A stretch of DNA of 64,000 nucleotides from Methylobacterium persicinum (GCF_022179525.1 NZ_BPQX01000063.1:38154-102153), one strand, 5' to 3'; numbered from the stretch's first letter, positions 53,055 through 61,960 are shown. The notes: a model not told the origin generated them from the sequence alone. Numbers and translations are program-made.

Positions 53055-54133
53055 GGCCGACGGTCCTCCACCGCCCGGGGCAGGTTCAGGGTGAGGCGGC
53101 GGTTTCCCCCGGCCTCGTTCTCCGCGCCCTGCAGGACCGGCAGCCCGAAACCGGGCAGCCGGCCGAGGGCGGCTAGCGTCCCCGCCTCATCCCGGACGGA
53201 GAGGACGAGACGCATCCCCGTCCCGTCGAGGTGGAGGGCGGTGGCGGAAGCTCCGTCCGGCAACGCCGCCGCAAGGGCGTCCCATGTCCCCGCCAGGGGC
53301 GGAGCGCGGCTGGCCAGGATGGCCGCGAGACCCGCCTGGACCGGCGGCGGCACCGTCGCGGCCGAATGCCGGGCAGCGGCGAAGGCGTCGTCCAGGGCGG
53401 CCAGGGTCGCATCCTGGTGCGCCCGCCAGCCCCACACCGCCCCTGCCAGGAGCAGGGCCGCCCCGATCCACAGGGCGAGATCGCCCCTCCGCTCGCCCCC
53501 GAACAGGGCCGGAAGCGCCCGGTGCCCGTGGCTCAGGAGATCGACGGGCAGGGTCTGGTCCTCGGCCCGGCCGACGGCGACGGGCCCGGCGGGCAGTCCG
53601 GCCGCGGCCAGGGCATCGAGGAGCGGATCGAGCCGCGCCTTCTTCACCACCACATGCCGAACCCGCAGGGTGCGCGAGGCGACGTGCTCGCCCTCCACGA
53701 ACCAGTCGCTGTAGACGGCGGCTGTGCGGAAGGGCGTGGCCGCCTCCAGTTCCTCCGCCAGGAGGTCGCGCATCCGCGGCAGCGCGGCGCTCGGCAGGTC
53801 GAGGCTGCGGATGAAGCAGGCGGACGGGTCGAGGATCACCTTCGCCCGCTGCCCGCCCCGGCCCCCCGCCACCGCCGCGATGCGCTCGGCGAGGTCGGCC
53901 GCCTCGGCCTCGAAGCGGTAGGTCCGTGCCTCCCCCTCGCGCCGGTCGGTGACGGTCACCGCCTCCCCCGGCGCCCCGAGGCGCACGGTCAGGGCGGCGG
54001 GGAGCCGGTCCGTCCGGGGCTCGGAGAAGCCGGCCAGATGCACCGCCGCGTCGAGGATCCGCCGCAGCCGCGCCGTCCGGATTCCGGCCGGGAGCAGGCG
54101 GATGACGGAAGGAACGGCGGAGGGGGCGCTCAC
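53051..54133 (-). CDS. gspL: GspL/PilN-like T2SS protein
   Basis: A 360-residue protein. The actin-like cytoplasmic part has AKVILDPSACFIRSLDLPSAALPRMRDLLAEELEAATPF, then one TM helix (LALWIGAALLLAGAVWGW) and a ferredoxin-like periplasmic end. It recruits GspE to the membrane. The promoter region shared with gspE lies upstream. Confidence 0.85.
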   Translation of the reverse strand: MSAPSAVPSVIRLLPAGIRTARLRRILDAAVHLAGFSEPRTDRLPAALTVRLGAPGEAVTVTDRREGEARTYRFEAEAADLAERIAAVAGGRGGQRAKVILDPSACFIRSLDLPSAALPRMRDLLAEELEAATPFRTAAVYSDWFVEGEHVASRTLRVRHVVVKKARLDPLLDALAAAGLPAGPVAVGRAEDQTLPVDLLSHGHRALPALFGGERRGDLALWIGAALLLAGAVWGWRAHQDATLAALDDAFAAARHSAATVPPPVQAGLAAILASRAPPLAGTWDALAAALPDGASATALHLDGTGMRLVLSVRDEAGTLAALGRLPGFGLPVLQGAENEAGGNRRLTLNLPRAVEDRRP

Positions 54134-54263
54134 GGTCGGGCTCCGGACTTCACAGAACGCCTCGTTAAGCCTCCGGTATTGCTAACCCTTTAAGGTTGTA
54201 GCCGAAGAGACAGACTCTCCTCGTCATAGGGGAGCGGGAAACCTTCGACAGGACGACCGGGCG
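54134..54263. promoter_or_regulatory. divergent promoter between gspL and gspE
   Basis: Contains AACC-CTTTAA-GGTT, a short palindrome at 54184-54197, and GTTAAG at 54164. No firm -35/-10 assignment. Confidence 0.4.
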
Positions 54264-55994
54264 ATGCTGAACATCTGGGCCGCCAAGAGCCGCCCGCTGC
54301 GCTCCCAGCCGGATCGCCGGGGCGACCGGCGGGATCTTCGCGATGCCGCCCGGAGCTTCATCGCCTTCCTCGCGGAGCGGGAGGCGCTGGACGCCGCCGG
54401 GCATGAGCGGGCGCTCGCCGCCCTCGACCTGCCTGGCCGGCGCACCCTCCCGGTGCTCCTCGTGGAACTCGGCCTGATCCACGAGGCGACCCTCGTCACC
54501 GCCCTGTCGGAGGCGACGGGCCTGCCGATCCTCGACCCCGGGGAGGTGTCGGCGGCCCCCGTCCTGCCCGAGGCGATCGGCGCCGATTATTGCGCCCGGG
54601 CCCGGGTCCTGCCGGTGGCGGCCGCGGGGGATTGCCTGACGGTCGCCGTGGTCGATCCCTTCGACCCCGAGATCGCACCGGCCCTGGAGCACCTCGCCGA
54701 CAGGACGGTGGAGCGGTGCCTCATCGGACCGGGCCATTTCGAGCGGGCCCACCGGGCAGTCTACGGCGACGCCGCGCCCGAGGAGGACGGGCCGGTGGAC
54801 GACGACCTCGCCCGCCTTCAGGACGTGGCGAGCCAGGCGCCGATCGTGCGGCTGGCCGCCCGGCTCGTGCGCAAGGCGTTCGAACTGTCGGCCTCGGACA
54901 TCCACCTGGAGGCCGAGGAGGCCGACATGCGGGTGCGCTACCGGGTCGACGGCGTCCTGGTCGAGGCGGAGCGGCTGGCGAAGTCGGTGCAGCTGGCGCT
55001 GACCACCCGCATCAAGATCCAGGCCGGGCTCAACATCGCCGAACGGCGCCTGCCCCAGGACGGGCGCATGAAGGCCCCCGACCGGGGTCAGGATGTCGAC
55101 ATCCGCGTCTCGACCCTGCCCACCGCACACGGGGAGAGCGTGGTGCTGCGCGTCCTCGACGGCTCCCGCCGGGTGGACGACTTCTCCGGCCTCGGCTTCG
55201 ACGCCCCGGCCATCGCCCGGATCGAGGCGATGACGGCGAGGCCGAACGGCCTCGTCCTCGTCACCGGCCCCACCGGCTCGGGCAAGACCACCACCCTCTA
55301 CGCCGCCCTGAAGCGCCTCAATGGGCCCCACCTCAAGGTCGTCACCGTGGAGGACCCGGTGGAGTACCGGATGGCGGGGGTGAACCAAGTGCAGGCCCAT
55401 CCCGGCATCGGCCTCGACTTCGCCGCCGCCCTGCGCTCGATCCTGCGCCAGGACCCGGACGTGGTGATGGTGGGCGAGATCCGCGACGGCGAGACCGCGC
55501 GGATCGCCGTGCAGGCCTCGCTCACCGGCCACCTCGTGGTCTCGACCCTGCACACCAACTCCGCCGCCGCCGCGGTGACCCGGCTGATGGACATGGGCAT
55601 CGAGCCCTACCTCATCGCCGCGACCCTCAACGGCGTCGTGGCCCAGCGCCTCGTCCGGCGCCTGTGCGACGACTGCGCCGGGGCGGTCCCCGGCACGGAC
55701 CGGGACCGGATCGCCCTCGGCCTGCCGCCGGGAAGCCCCCTCACCCTGCGCCGGCCCTGCGGCTGCCCCGCCTGCAACGGCACCGGCTACCGGGGCCGGA
55801 TGGTGGTGTCGGAGGTGATGCTCCTCGATGGCGCGTTGCGCGGGATGATCGCCGACCGGGCCGGGGAGCGGGCCATCGCCGAGCGGGCGCGGGCCGGCGG
55901 GATGGTCACCCTGTCCGAGAGCGGCCGGGCCCTGGCCCTTGCCGGCCGGACGAGCCTGGACGAGGTCGGCCGGGTGCTCGAGGGCGCCGCCTGA
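54264..55994 (+). CDS. gspE: T2SS ATPase GspE
   Basis: A 576-residue protein. N1/N2 domains, then IHLEAEEADMRVRYRVDGVL, VTGPTGSGKTTTLYAAL (Walker A), VEDPVEYRM (Asp box), DVVMVGEIRDGETARIAVQASLTGHLVVSTLHTN (Walker B and His box). A zinc motif CDDC...CGCPAC lies near residues 470-510. It powers pseudopilus assembly from the cytoplasm. Confidence 0.97.
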   Translation: MLNIWAAKSRPLRSQPDRRGDRRDLRDAARSFIAFLAEREALDAAGHERALAALDLPGRRTLPVLLVELGLIHEATLVTALSEATGLPILDPGEVSAAPVLPEAIGADYCARARVLPVAAAGDCLTVAVVDPFDPEIAPALEHLADRTVERCLIGPGHFERAHRAVYGDAAPEEDGPVDDDLARLQDVASQAPIVRLAARLVRKAFELSASDIHLEAEEADMRVRYRVDGVLVEAERLAKSVQLALTTRIKIQAGLNIAERRLPQDGRMKAPDRGQDVDIRVSTLPTAHGESVVLRVLDGSRRVDDFSGLGFDAPAIARIEAMTARPNGLVLVTGPTGSGKTTTLYAALKRLNGPHLKVVTVEDPVEYRMAGVNQVQAHPGIGLDFAAALRSILRQDPDVVMVGEIRDGETARIAVQASLTGHLVVSTLHTNSAAAAVTRLMDMGIEPYLIAATLNGVVAQRLVRRLCDDCAGAVPGTDRDRIALGLPPGSPLTLRRPCGCPACNGTGYRGRMVVSEVMLLDGALRGMIADRAGERAIAERARAGGMVTLSESGRALALAGRTSLDEVGRVLEGAA

Positions 55995-57208
55995 TGGCCC
56001 ACTATGCCTACAGGGCCTATGCCGCCGACGGGCGCACCCGGGCGGGCAAGGTGGAGGCGCAGACCCGCCAGCGGGCGGTGGCGCAGCTCCAGGCCGAGGG
56101 GCTGCGGGTCTTCTCCATCGCCCCCGCCGCCGCAGGGCCGGAGGCGTTCTGGAAGCGCGACCTGTTCGGCCGCGACCGGGTGAACGATGCCGGCCGAGTC
56201 GCCTTCCTGCGGGAATTCGGCACCCTCCTCGGGGCCGGGCTCACCGTCGACCGGGCCCTGCGCCTCACGGAGCGGCAGGCCTCCCGGGCGCTTCAGCCCG
56301 TCCTCGCCGACCTGCTGGAGCGGGTGGTGGGGGGCGCCTCCCTGTCCCGGGCGATGGCCGCCCATCCCCAGGCCTTCCCGCCGGACATGGTCGACATCGT
56401 CCGGGCCGGCGAGGCGACGGGCACCCTCGTGGACGTGATCGCCTCCCTCACCGCCTCCGTCGAACGCCGGGACGCGGTGCGCCGCCACCTCGCCTCGGCG
56501 ATGATCTATCCCGGCCTGCTGGTGCTGATGGCCATCGGCACCGTGGCGATGATCGTCGGCGTGCTGGTGCCGGCGCTGGCGCCGATGTTCGAGGGAAGCG
56601 GACAGGCACCGCCCTTCGCGATCCGGGCCGCCGGGGCGCTCGGCGCCTTCGTCTCCTCGTGGTGGCCCCTCCTCCTCGGCGCGATCGTCCTCGCCGCCAT
56701 CGCCCTCGTGCGCCTGTGGCCCGTTCCGGAATTCGCCGACGCGCGCTCCGCCCTGGCCCTGCGCCTGCCCCTGGTGCGGGAGGTGGTGATCGGAATCGAG
56801 CTGGCACGGATCTGCCGGGTGCTGGCGACCCTGATCCAGGCGGAGGTGCCGGTGCCGGACGCGGTGGCCGCCACGCGGCCCCTGGCCGGAAACCGGGTGT
56901 TCCGCCTCGCCCTCCACGAGGCCGGGCAGCGCCTCACCGAGGGCGGAAGCCTCGCCTCCGGCCTCGGGCGCCTGCGCCCCTACGCCCCCTCGACCCTCAA
57001 CCTCATCGCCAGCGGCGAGCAGGTGAACCGCCTCGGCAGCGTGCTGGGCCACGCCGCGGAGATGCACGAGACCCAGACCCGCCAGCGCATCGACGGGATG
57101 CTCGCCCTGTTCACCCCCCTCGTCACCGTCGCCATCGGCGGACTGATCGGTGGGCTGATCGTCTCGGTGATGGGCGCGATCCTGAGCGTCGGGCAGTTGG
57201 CGCAATGA
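55994..57208 (+). CDS. gspF: T2SS platform protein GspF
   Basis: A 404-residue protein; TGATG overlap with gspE. Two T2SSF repeats, each with the LREFGTLLGAGLTVDRALRL / RICRVLATLIQAEVPVPDAV pattern, and three TM helices (LLVLMAIGTVAMIVGVLVPA; WWPLLLGAIVLAAIALVRLW; VAIGGLIGGLIVSVMGAILS). Standard length. Confidence 0.96.
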   Translation: MAHYAYRAYAADGRTRAGKVEAQTRQRAVAQLQAEGLRVFSIAPAAAGPEAFWKRDLFGRDRVNDAGRVAFLREFGTLLGAGLTVDRALRLTERQASRALQPVLADLLERVVGGASLSRAMAAHPQAFPPDMVDIVRAGEATGTLVDVIASLTASVERRDAVRRHLASAMIYPGLLVLMAIGTVAMIVGVLVPALAPMFEGSGQAPPFAIRAAGALGAFVSSWWPLLLGAIVLAAIALVRLWPVPEFADARSALALRLPLVREVVIGIELARICRVLATLIQAEVPVPDAVAATRPLAGNRVFRLALHEAGQRLTEGGSLASGLGRLRPYAPSTLNLIASGEQVNRLGSVLGHAAEMHETQTRQRIDGMLALFTPLVTVAIGGLIGGLIVSVMGAILSVGQLAQ

Positions 57209-57283
57209 GCGAATAGCGAATAGCGAATAGAATTGTGCGCGACCGTCTGCGGGCGACAATCCCGAAACTATTCGCTATTCGCC
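57209..57283. terminator. heptamer repeat hairpin between gspF and the prepilin peptidase gene
   Basis: GCGAATA is repeated three times at 57209-57229 and its complement TATTCGC twice at 57269-57282, giving a 15-bp inverted repeat (GCGAATAGCGAATAG with CTATTCGCTATTCGC). It starts right after the gspF stop between convergent genes, so a shared terminator or barrier is likely. Confidence 0.6.
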
Positions 57284-57288
57284 ACTCC

Positions 57289-57783
57289 CTATCCGCTCAT
57301 CCCCCCAGTCAGCGCCAGGGCCACATGCAACCCGATGGCGAGGAACGGGCCGAAGGGCAGGTGCGTCGCCTGGTCGATCCGGCGGCCGGCCAGCGCCGCG
57401 ACGCCGAGGGTTGCCAGGGCCGCGAGGCTCGCCACCAGGATCAGGAGCGGCACCTGCGCGAGACCGGTCCAGGCCGTCGCCGCACCGAGGAACTTCACGT
57501 CCCCGAGGCCCAGGCCGATCCGGCCCCGCAGGCGGGCATGGAGGCTCCGGACCGCCCAGAACAGGCCGAAGGCCGTCGCCGCCTCCGCGAGGCACAGGAG
57601 GACGGCCTGGGCGTCGGGCTCGCGGCACGCCACGAGCCCCAGTCCCGTCCCGACCAGGGCGAGGTTGAGCCCATCGGGGATGATCCGGCGGCGCAGGTCG
57701 ATGACGGCCACCGGAATGGTCAGGGGCAGGGGGAGCAGGGCCGCCGCGAGATCCGGCAGGGGACCGAGAAGCGCATCCGGCAC
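57289..57783 (-). CDS. short prepilin peptidase (A24 type)
   Basis: A 164-residue protein from GTG 57783, 5 bp after the upstream stop. VIDLRRRIIPDGLNLALV and GRIGLGLGDVKFLGAAT hold the two catalytic aspartates of A24 peptidases. The N-terminal methyltransferase domain of full GspO/PilD is missing, as in CpaA-like enzymes. It should cleave the GspG leader at the inner membrane. Confidence 0.85.
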   Translation of the reverse strand: MPDALLGPLPDLAAALLPLPLTIPVAVIDLRRRIIPDGLNLALVGTGLGLVACREPDAQAVLLCLAEAATAFGLFWAVRSLHARLRGRIGLGLGDVKFLGAATAWTGLAQVPLLILVASLAALATLGVAALAGRRIDQATHLPFGPFLAIGLHVALALTGGMSG

Positions 57784-57788
57784 CGGCC

Positions 57789-58613
57789 TCAGACCCCGAC
57801 ACCGGCCACGGGCCCGACCCGGACGATCTGGCTCGCCGGGATGCGCCCGCTCCGCCTGCGGCCGAGGTCGGGGGCCGCCCCCCGGCCGGATTCGCCCCGG
57901 CGCAGGGCGCTCCACTCCCGCAGATGGAGCCAGAGCGTGTAGGCCCCCACGGAGGCCGCGGCGACGGCCGCGAGCCAAAGGCCGATCAGGACACCGTAGG
58001 AGACGGTGCCGTTCAGTTCCCGCATCAGGCCCAGGGCGAAGGCAGCATACCACGAGACCCCCGAGACCGCGCCGGAGACGAGGAACACCCCCGTGCGCTT
58101 GCCGGAGATGCCGTCGAGCATCGGGCGGCCGATGTCGCGCAGGATGCCGGGCAGGATGGCGCCGTGGATCACCAGCCCGTTCAGGGTGAGCACCACCACC
58201 ACCGTGATCTTCGCCCACAGCTTCGGATTCTGGAGCTTCTCCGGCGCCTCCGCGGCGTAGATCGCCAGGAAGCCCAGCCCCGACAGCCAGAGCAGCCCGA
58301 TACCCACCGTGCAGACCTTGCTGACGAACAGGAAGATCCGCCCGATCTCCGGCGGCAGGCCGCCCCAGCGCATCCAGCGCAGGATCCAGAAATCGAGCAT
58401 CGTCGCGCCGCCGAGGCCGAAGCACAGCCCGATGAGATGAACGCCCACGAGGAGCGTCAGCACCCGCACCGGCGGCAGGAAGCCCGGAAGCGGGAGAGTC
58501 AGAGGAGCGGTCACAGGCAGAGTATGGGGTTCCGCCAAGGCGGGCCCGGACAGTAGGAGGAGTGCCAGGATTCCGCCCACGGGAAGAAGGGTGCTTGCGC
58601 GCAAGCCGTTCAT
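57789..58613 (-). CDS. polytopic membrane protein, unknown function
   Basis: A 274-residue protein with a signal-like N-terminus (ILALLLLSGPALAEP) and about six further helices (VLTLLVGVHLIGLCFGLGGATML, VCTVGIGLLWLSGLGFLAIYA, ITVVVVLTLNGLVIHGAILPG). The His and Gly pattern recalls small haem-binding membrane proteins, but no assignment is made. Probably co-transcribed with the prepilin peptidase. Confidence 0.7.
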   Translation of the reverse strand: MNGLRASTLLPVGGILALLLLSGPALAEPHTLPVTAPLTLPLPGFLPPVRVLTLLVGVHLIGLCFGLGGATMLDFWILRWMRWGGLPPEIGRIFLFVSKVCTVGIGLLWLSGLGFLAIYAAEAPEKLQNPKLWAKITVVVVLTLNGLVIHGAILPGILRDIGRPMLDGISGKRTGVFLVSGAVSGVSWYAAFALGLMRELNGTVSYGVLIGLWLAAVAAASVGAYTLWLHLREWSALRRGESGRGAAPDLGRRRSGRIPASQIVRVGPVAGVGV

Positions 58614-58805
58614 CGTCTCTGCCGGCCCTGCCGGGCCCGTCCCTCAGGAATGCGACTGATTTGTCGCAGCCTTGCGTTAACAAAGGTAAAAACCTGCAGT
58701 CGTTTTAGACGCGAACACGTCGATCGTCGGTTGAAACGCCAGCGAAATCTTTAGGAAATCCGGCCATCCTGCACCCTATAGGTGTGACCATTGTCGGAGC
58801 CGGAG
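58614..58805. promoter_or_regulatory. divergent promoter region of gspG
   Basis: GTTAA at 58676-58680, seven bases, then AAAA; on the minus strand this reads TTTT-N7-TTAAC, a partial CtrA-type box. It lies between gspG and a leftward membrane protein gene. Confidence 0.35.
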
Positions 58806-59261
58806 ATGGACGGGGGCGAAAGCGGACGCAGGACGGCTGCGGAGGACAGCCGGCGGACGGGCGAGGCGGGCTTCTCCCTTGTGGAGCTTCTCGTGGTGCT
58901 GGCGATCATCGGCATGATCGCGACCATGGTGACGCCGCAGGTCCTCGGCTATCTTGGCCGCGCCAAGGGCGAGACCGCGCGCATCCAGGTGAAGAACATC
59001 GCCCAGGCCGTGGAGCTCTACTACCTCGACCTCGGGGGGTATCCGACTTCCGAGCAGGGCCTACAGGCCCTGGTGCAGCCCACCGGTTCCGGCTGGCGCG
59101 GACCCTACGTGCGCGACGCAAGGGGCCTCACGGACCCCTGGGGCCATCCCTACCTCTACCGCAGCCCCGGCCTCGGTGGTTCGCCCTACGAGGTCTACTC
59201 CCTGGGCAGCGACGGCAAGGTCGGCGGCACGGGCGATTCCGCCGACATCGCCAGCAACTGA
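58806..59261 (+). CDS. gspG: major pseudopilin GspG
   Basis: A 151-residue protein from ATG 58806 after GGAG (TTG 58791 possible). The leader ends before GFSLVELLVVLAIIGMIATMV with Glu5, the class III signal cut by prepilin peptidase. GYPTSEQGLQALVQP and DPWGHPYLYRSPG and YSLGSDGKVGGTGDSADI match the GspG C-domain and calcium loop. It polymerises into the pseudopilus. No other pseudopilin gene is next to it. Confidence 0.96.
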   Translation: MDGGESGRRTAAEDSRRTGEAGFSLVELLVVLAIIGMIATMVTPQVLGYLGRAKGETARIQVKNIAQAVELYYLDLGGYPTSEQGLQALVQPTGSGWRGPYVRDARGLTDPWGHPYLYRSPGLGGSPYEVYSLGSDGKVGGTGDSADIASN

Positions 59262-59569
59262 AGCGTTTCCGTCAGACCTGGATCGGCGGGCTCAAACTCT
59301 GAACGTCCCCGCCTGCCCATCCCGTCCTTGCGAGCGCAGCGAAGCAATCCAGGGCAGCGGGACGCCGCAGAACGAAGCGGATGACGGTGAGGGTGTCCGA
59401 CCGCATCCGACTTGCGAGTCGATCCCACGAGGGGAAGAGCCGAGAGCGCCGGTCCATCCAGCCTCGAACGAAACCGCCCCGGCGGGCGATATCGACAAGG
59501 CTGACGCCGCTTGTGACTTCGCAGCGCTCCGCCCTGCACCCGCAAAAGGGCCCGCCCTTTTGAAACCCC
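59262..59569. other. intergenic region with partial repetitive element
   Basis: No supported gene. It contains a partial TTGCGAG-type repeat beginning at 59322 (CCGTCCTTGCGAGCGCAGCG), with GCGGATGACGG at 59379-59389 as a possible decayed right end. Confidence 0.55.
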
Positions 59570-60133
59570 TCACTCCCCCGCGAGGCCGTAGACCGCCTCG
59601 CCATGCCGGCGCAGGGGACCGCCGCCGCCGGAGCGCTTCCAGAGCCGCGTATTGAGAGCCGCCACGGGATCCCGCCCGGGAATGGCGAAGCCGCGGGCGA
59701 TCAGCGCGTCGTGGATCTCCCGCGCGTGAAGCGGCCGGCCTGCCCCGGCGATCACCTCGCAGGCCGCCTCCACCAGAGCCCGGCCATATTGGCGGGCGCC
59801 GGTCGGATCCTCCGCGAAGGCGACGGGCTCCGGCGCGGGGGGACGTCGGGAGGAAGGCGTCACATTCCCCATCGTCGGACCCGCAGGGGGGGCTGGCGGC
59901 GAGGAGGGAACCAAGGAAGACGGTGCCGGACTCACCCATTCCGGGCTGGCTGTGGGAATACCGGCCGGGGCGGGTTGTGGCTCGGGGGGAACCTGCGGCC
60001 GGGCCAGGCCGGCGTTCAGGCGGCGCCCCAGTTCCAGGTAGAGGACGAGGTCGGCGATCTCCCGATCCAGGGTCTCCCGCTGCCGCCGAAGGAATGCCAG
60101 CCGTTCCTCCGCCTCATGTTCCGTCAGGCTCAT
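59570..60133 (-). CDS. HARE-HTH-like DNA-binding protein
   Basis: A 187-residue protein. An N-terminal coiled coil (EAEERLAFLRRQRETLDREIADLV), a Pro/Ser/Ala-rich linker, then ARQYGRALVEAACEVIAGAGRPLHAREIHDALIARGFAIPGRDPVAALNTRLWKRSG, the HARE-HTH winged-helix pattern, ending in a hairpin-like YGLAGE. It lies 82 bp after repA on the same strand and is probably its operon partner. Confidence 0.7.
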   Translation of the reverse strand: MSLTEHEAEERLAFLRRQRETLDREIADLVLYLELGRRLNAGLARPQVPPEPQPAPAGIPTASPEWVSPAPSSLVPSSPPAPPAGPTMGNVTPSSRRPPAPEPVAFAEDPTGARQYGRALVEAACEVIAGAGRPLHAREIHDALIARGFAIPGRDPVAALNTRLWKRSGGGGPLRRHGEAVYGLAGE

Positions 60134-60215
60134 TCCGTTCCCACCGCCCCAATTCCGTCGAAGGAATAAGCCGCAGGAGAGATGAAAGCAAGGGAATGAA
60201 GAATATTCCGTCTGG

Positions 60216-61334
60216 TTATTCCGTTCCTTCCATTCCGCCGGCCATATTCTTTCTCTTCATTCCCTTCCGCGGCGGCACCAACAGGGCGGCCTCGTCGGCG
60301 GGGTAGAGAACGAGGCCGTTGTCGTCGAGACTCGCCGGCAGCTTCGGGAACACCTCCTGTAGGTGAGCGAGATCCGCCTTGAAGGCCTGGCGGAAGCTGC
60401 GGATCGAGGCGTTCTCCGCCCCGAACTGGAGGTGCAGGTTGTTCCATGTCAGGCGCAGGGGCCGGGGCAGGGCCCGCAGCCGGTAGCCGAGCCAGAACAA
60501 CAGGTCGAGCTTGCGGGCGGAGCCGGAGAAGGCCTTGGCCGCCCGCATGTCGACGGGCAGGGCGTGGCGGATCAACGTCTCATAGAATTCCTGGTCGAAG
60601 CGCACGGTCCGTGCCCCGCCCTCGGCCTCCTCCCCCTCTCCGGAGCGGGCCCGCCAGAGCTCCAGGCTGCGGAAGGGCGGCACGTTGAGCGTCGTGGCGC
60701 TGTCGCGCCCGTCCCAGAGGCCGATCTGCATGGTACAGGCTGCGAGCCGGTTGAGCTGTTCCTTGAACTGCCGGATCGTGCCGCGCTCGCCGCCGGTGAC
60801 AGCGAATCCCATCTCCCGCATGAAGCCGGAGAGGGTGTCGGCCACCTGCACCACGGCGCTGCGCTGGCGCACCGCTTCGGTGCACAGGTGCAGCAGCATC
60901 AGCCTCGCCTTCGGTCCATAGGGCAGGCCCTGGACCTCGAAGGCGCCCGTGGTCGGGTTCTTCAACCGGCCGGCGATGAGGTTCAGGGAATTGCGCCCGT
61001 AGGTGCGGGAGAACTCCCGCAGGGCCCCGGGATCCCGGTAGGGCAGGCCGCACAGGGCCAGCACCGAATGGATGTGCTGCAGGTTCTCGGGCAGGGCGGG
61101 CTCGTTCTCGATGACGAGGCGCACCGCATCCCGCCGCCGCTGGTCCCGCGACAGTTCCGCCCGGCGCGCTTCCTCCTGGCCCATGGCCGCGCGCGCGACA
61201 TCCCGCTCCTTCTGCCGGTGATGCAGATGCGCGACGATCTGCGCGAACAGGAAGCCTCCCCGCGCCGCCTCCAGCTCCACCAGGAGGTCCGGATCGCGGA
61301 TCTCTGCGATCGTCTCCTCGATCCCCATCGACAC
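60216..61334 (-). CDS. repA: plasmid-type RepA replication initiator
   Basis: A 372-residue protein. LPYRDPGALREFSRTYGRNSLNLIAGRLKNPTTG, LPYGPKARLMLLHLCTEAVRQ, FMREMGFAVTGGERGTIRQFKEQLNRLAACTMQIG and FYETLIRHALPVDMRAAKAFSGSARKLDLLFWLGYRLRAL follow the RepA_C/plasmid replication protein pattern. An iteron array lies 160-330 bp upstream of its start. It should bind the iterons and start replication there. The copy appears intact. Confidence 0.85.
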   Translation of the reverse strand: MSMGIEETIAEIRDPDLLVELEAARGGFLFAQIVAHLHHRQKERDVARAAMGQEEARRAELSRDQRRRDAVRLVIENEPALPENLQHIHSVLALCGLPYRDPGALREFSRTYGRNSLNLIAGRLKNPTTGAFEVQGLPYGPKARLMLLHLCTEAVRQRSAVVQVADTLSGFMREMGFAVTGGERGTIRQFKEQLNRLAACTMQIGLWDGRDSATTLNVPPFRSLELWRARSGEGEEAEGGARTVRFDQEFYETLIRHALPVDMRAAKAFSGSARKLDLLFWLGYRLRALPRPLRLTWNNLHLQFGAENASIRSFRQAFKADLAHLQEVFPKLPASLDDNGLVLYPADEAALLVPPRKGMKRKNMAGGMEGTE

Positions 61335-61492
61335 CCGTGCCCGATCCCCGGCGATCCCGGACGGGACTCACCTGTCTCCGGCATGACACGATTCGCCCGC
61401 CCCGCGATCAGGGGAGGCGGACTTGTCCCGGCAATCCACGCTCCCCTGCCACAGCCTCGTCACCCCCGGGCCGGATTGGCGCCGTTCATGGC

Positions 61493-61665
61493 CACGCAGA
61501 GTTCGATACGCCCGGTTCTCCCCGTTCTTCACAATCTTCCCTGTCAGGATGCGCTGAATCGCATACGCGATCACGCAGAATCCCATGCAACCCGGTGCCG
61601 GCCTCACGCAGAAACCCATACGCAAGGACGCAGAGTTCAATGCACATCCACGCAGAGTCGGATAC
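61493..61665. repeat. iteron array upstream of repA
   Basis: Seventeen-bp copies of CACGCAGARTTCNATRC at 61493, 61572, 61605, 61627 and 61649, and a weaker copy (13 of 17) at 61550. Start-to-start distances are 22 (61550-61572), 33 (61572-61605), 22 and 22, all multiples of 11, so the sites face the same side of the helix. This is a typical Rep-binding array. Confidence 0.85.
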
Positions 61666-61851
61666 CGAAACAGCCACCAACCCTCTGCGCACTATCGACA
61701 AATTGCGCCGGCATATAACCTTCCGAACTGACTCCTGAATATAGAGTGTTTGATATCTTTCCTAATGCGCGCGAGGATCGTCCGGCAAAAAGGACGCAAA
61801 GGCCCAAGGGAATAAACAGGTTTTGAAAGGAATAAACGGTGCTTGTCCACA
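61493..61851. other. candidate replication origin (oriV)
   Basis: Iterons (61493-61665) are followed by an A/T-rich stretch (about 61710-61800), a pair of GGAATAAAC words 20 bp apart (61809 and 61829) and TTGTCCACA at 61843-61851, one base from the DnaA consensus TTATCCACA. Beside repA, the arrangement is that of an iteron-type plasmid origin. Activity is unproven. Confidence 0.65.
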
Positions 61852-61960
61852 TGACCGCGTGAGAAGACGAGCGTGACGGGGCAACTTGACGAACCCCGGG
61901 GCGACCGGTTCAGGAAAGCTTCGCTCTCCGACAGACGGTCCGAAGGAGACCTTCCTCCCC

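Noticed and set aside
61493-61665. Possible CRISPR array
   Set aside because: Repeats are 17 bp with 5-bp or 16-bp gaps; there are no unique spacers of CRISPR length and no cas genes. The phasing fits iterons.
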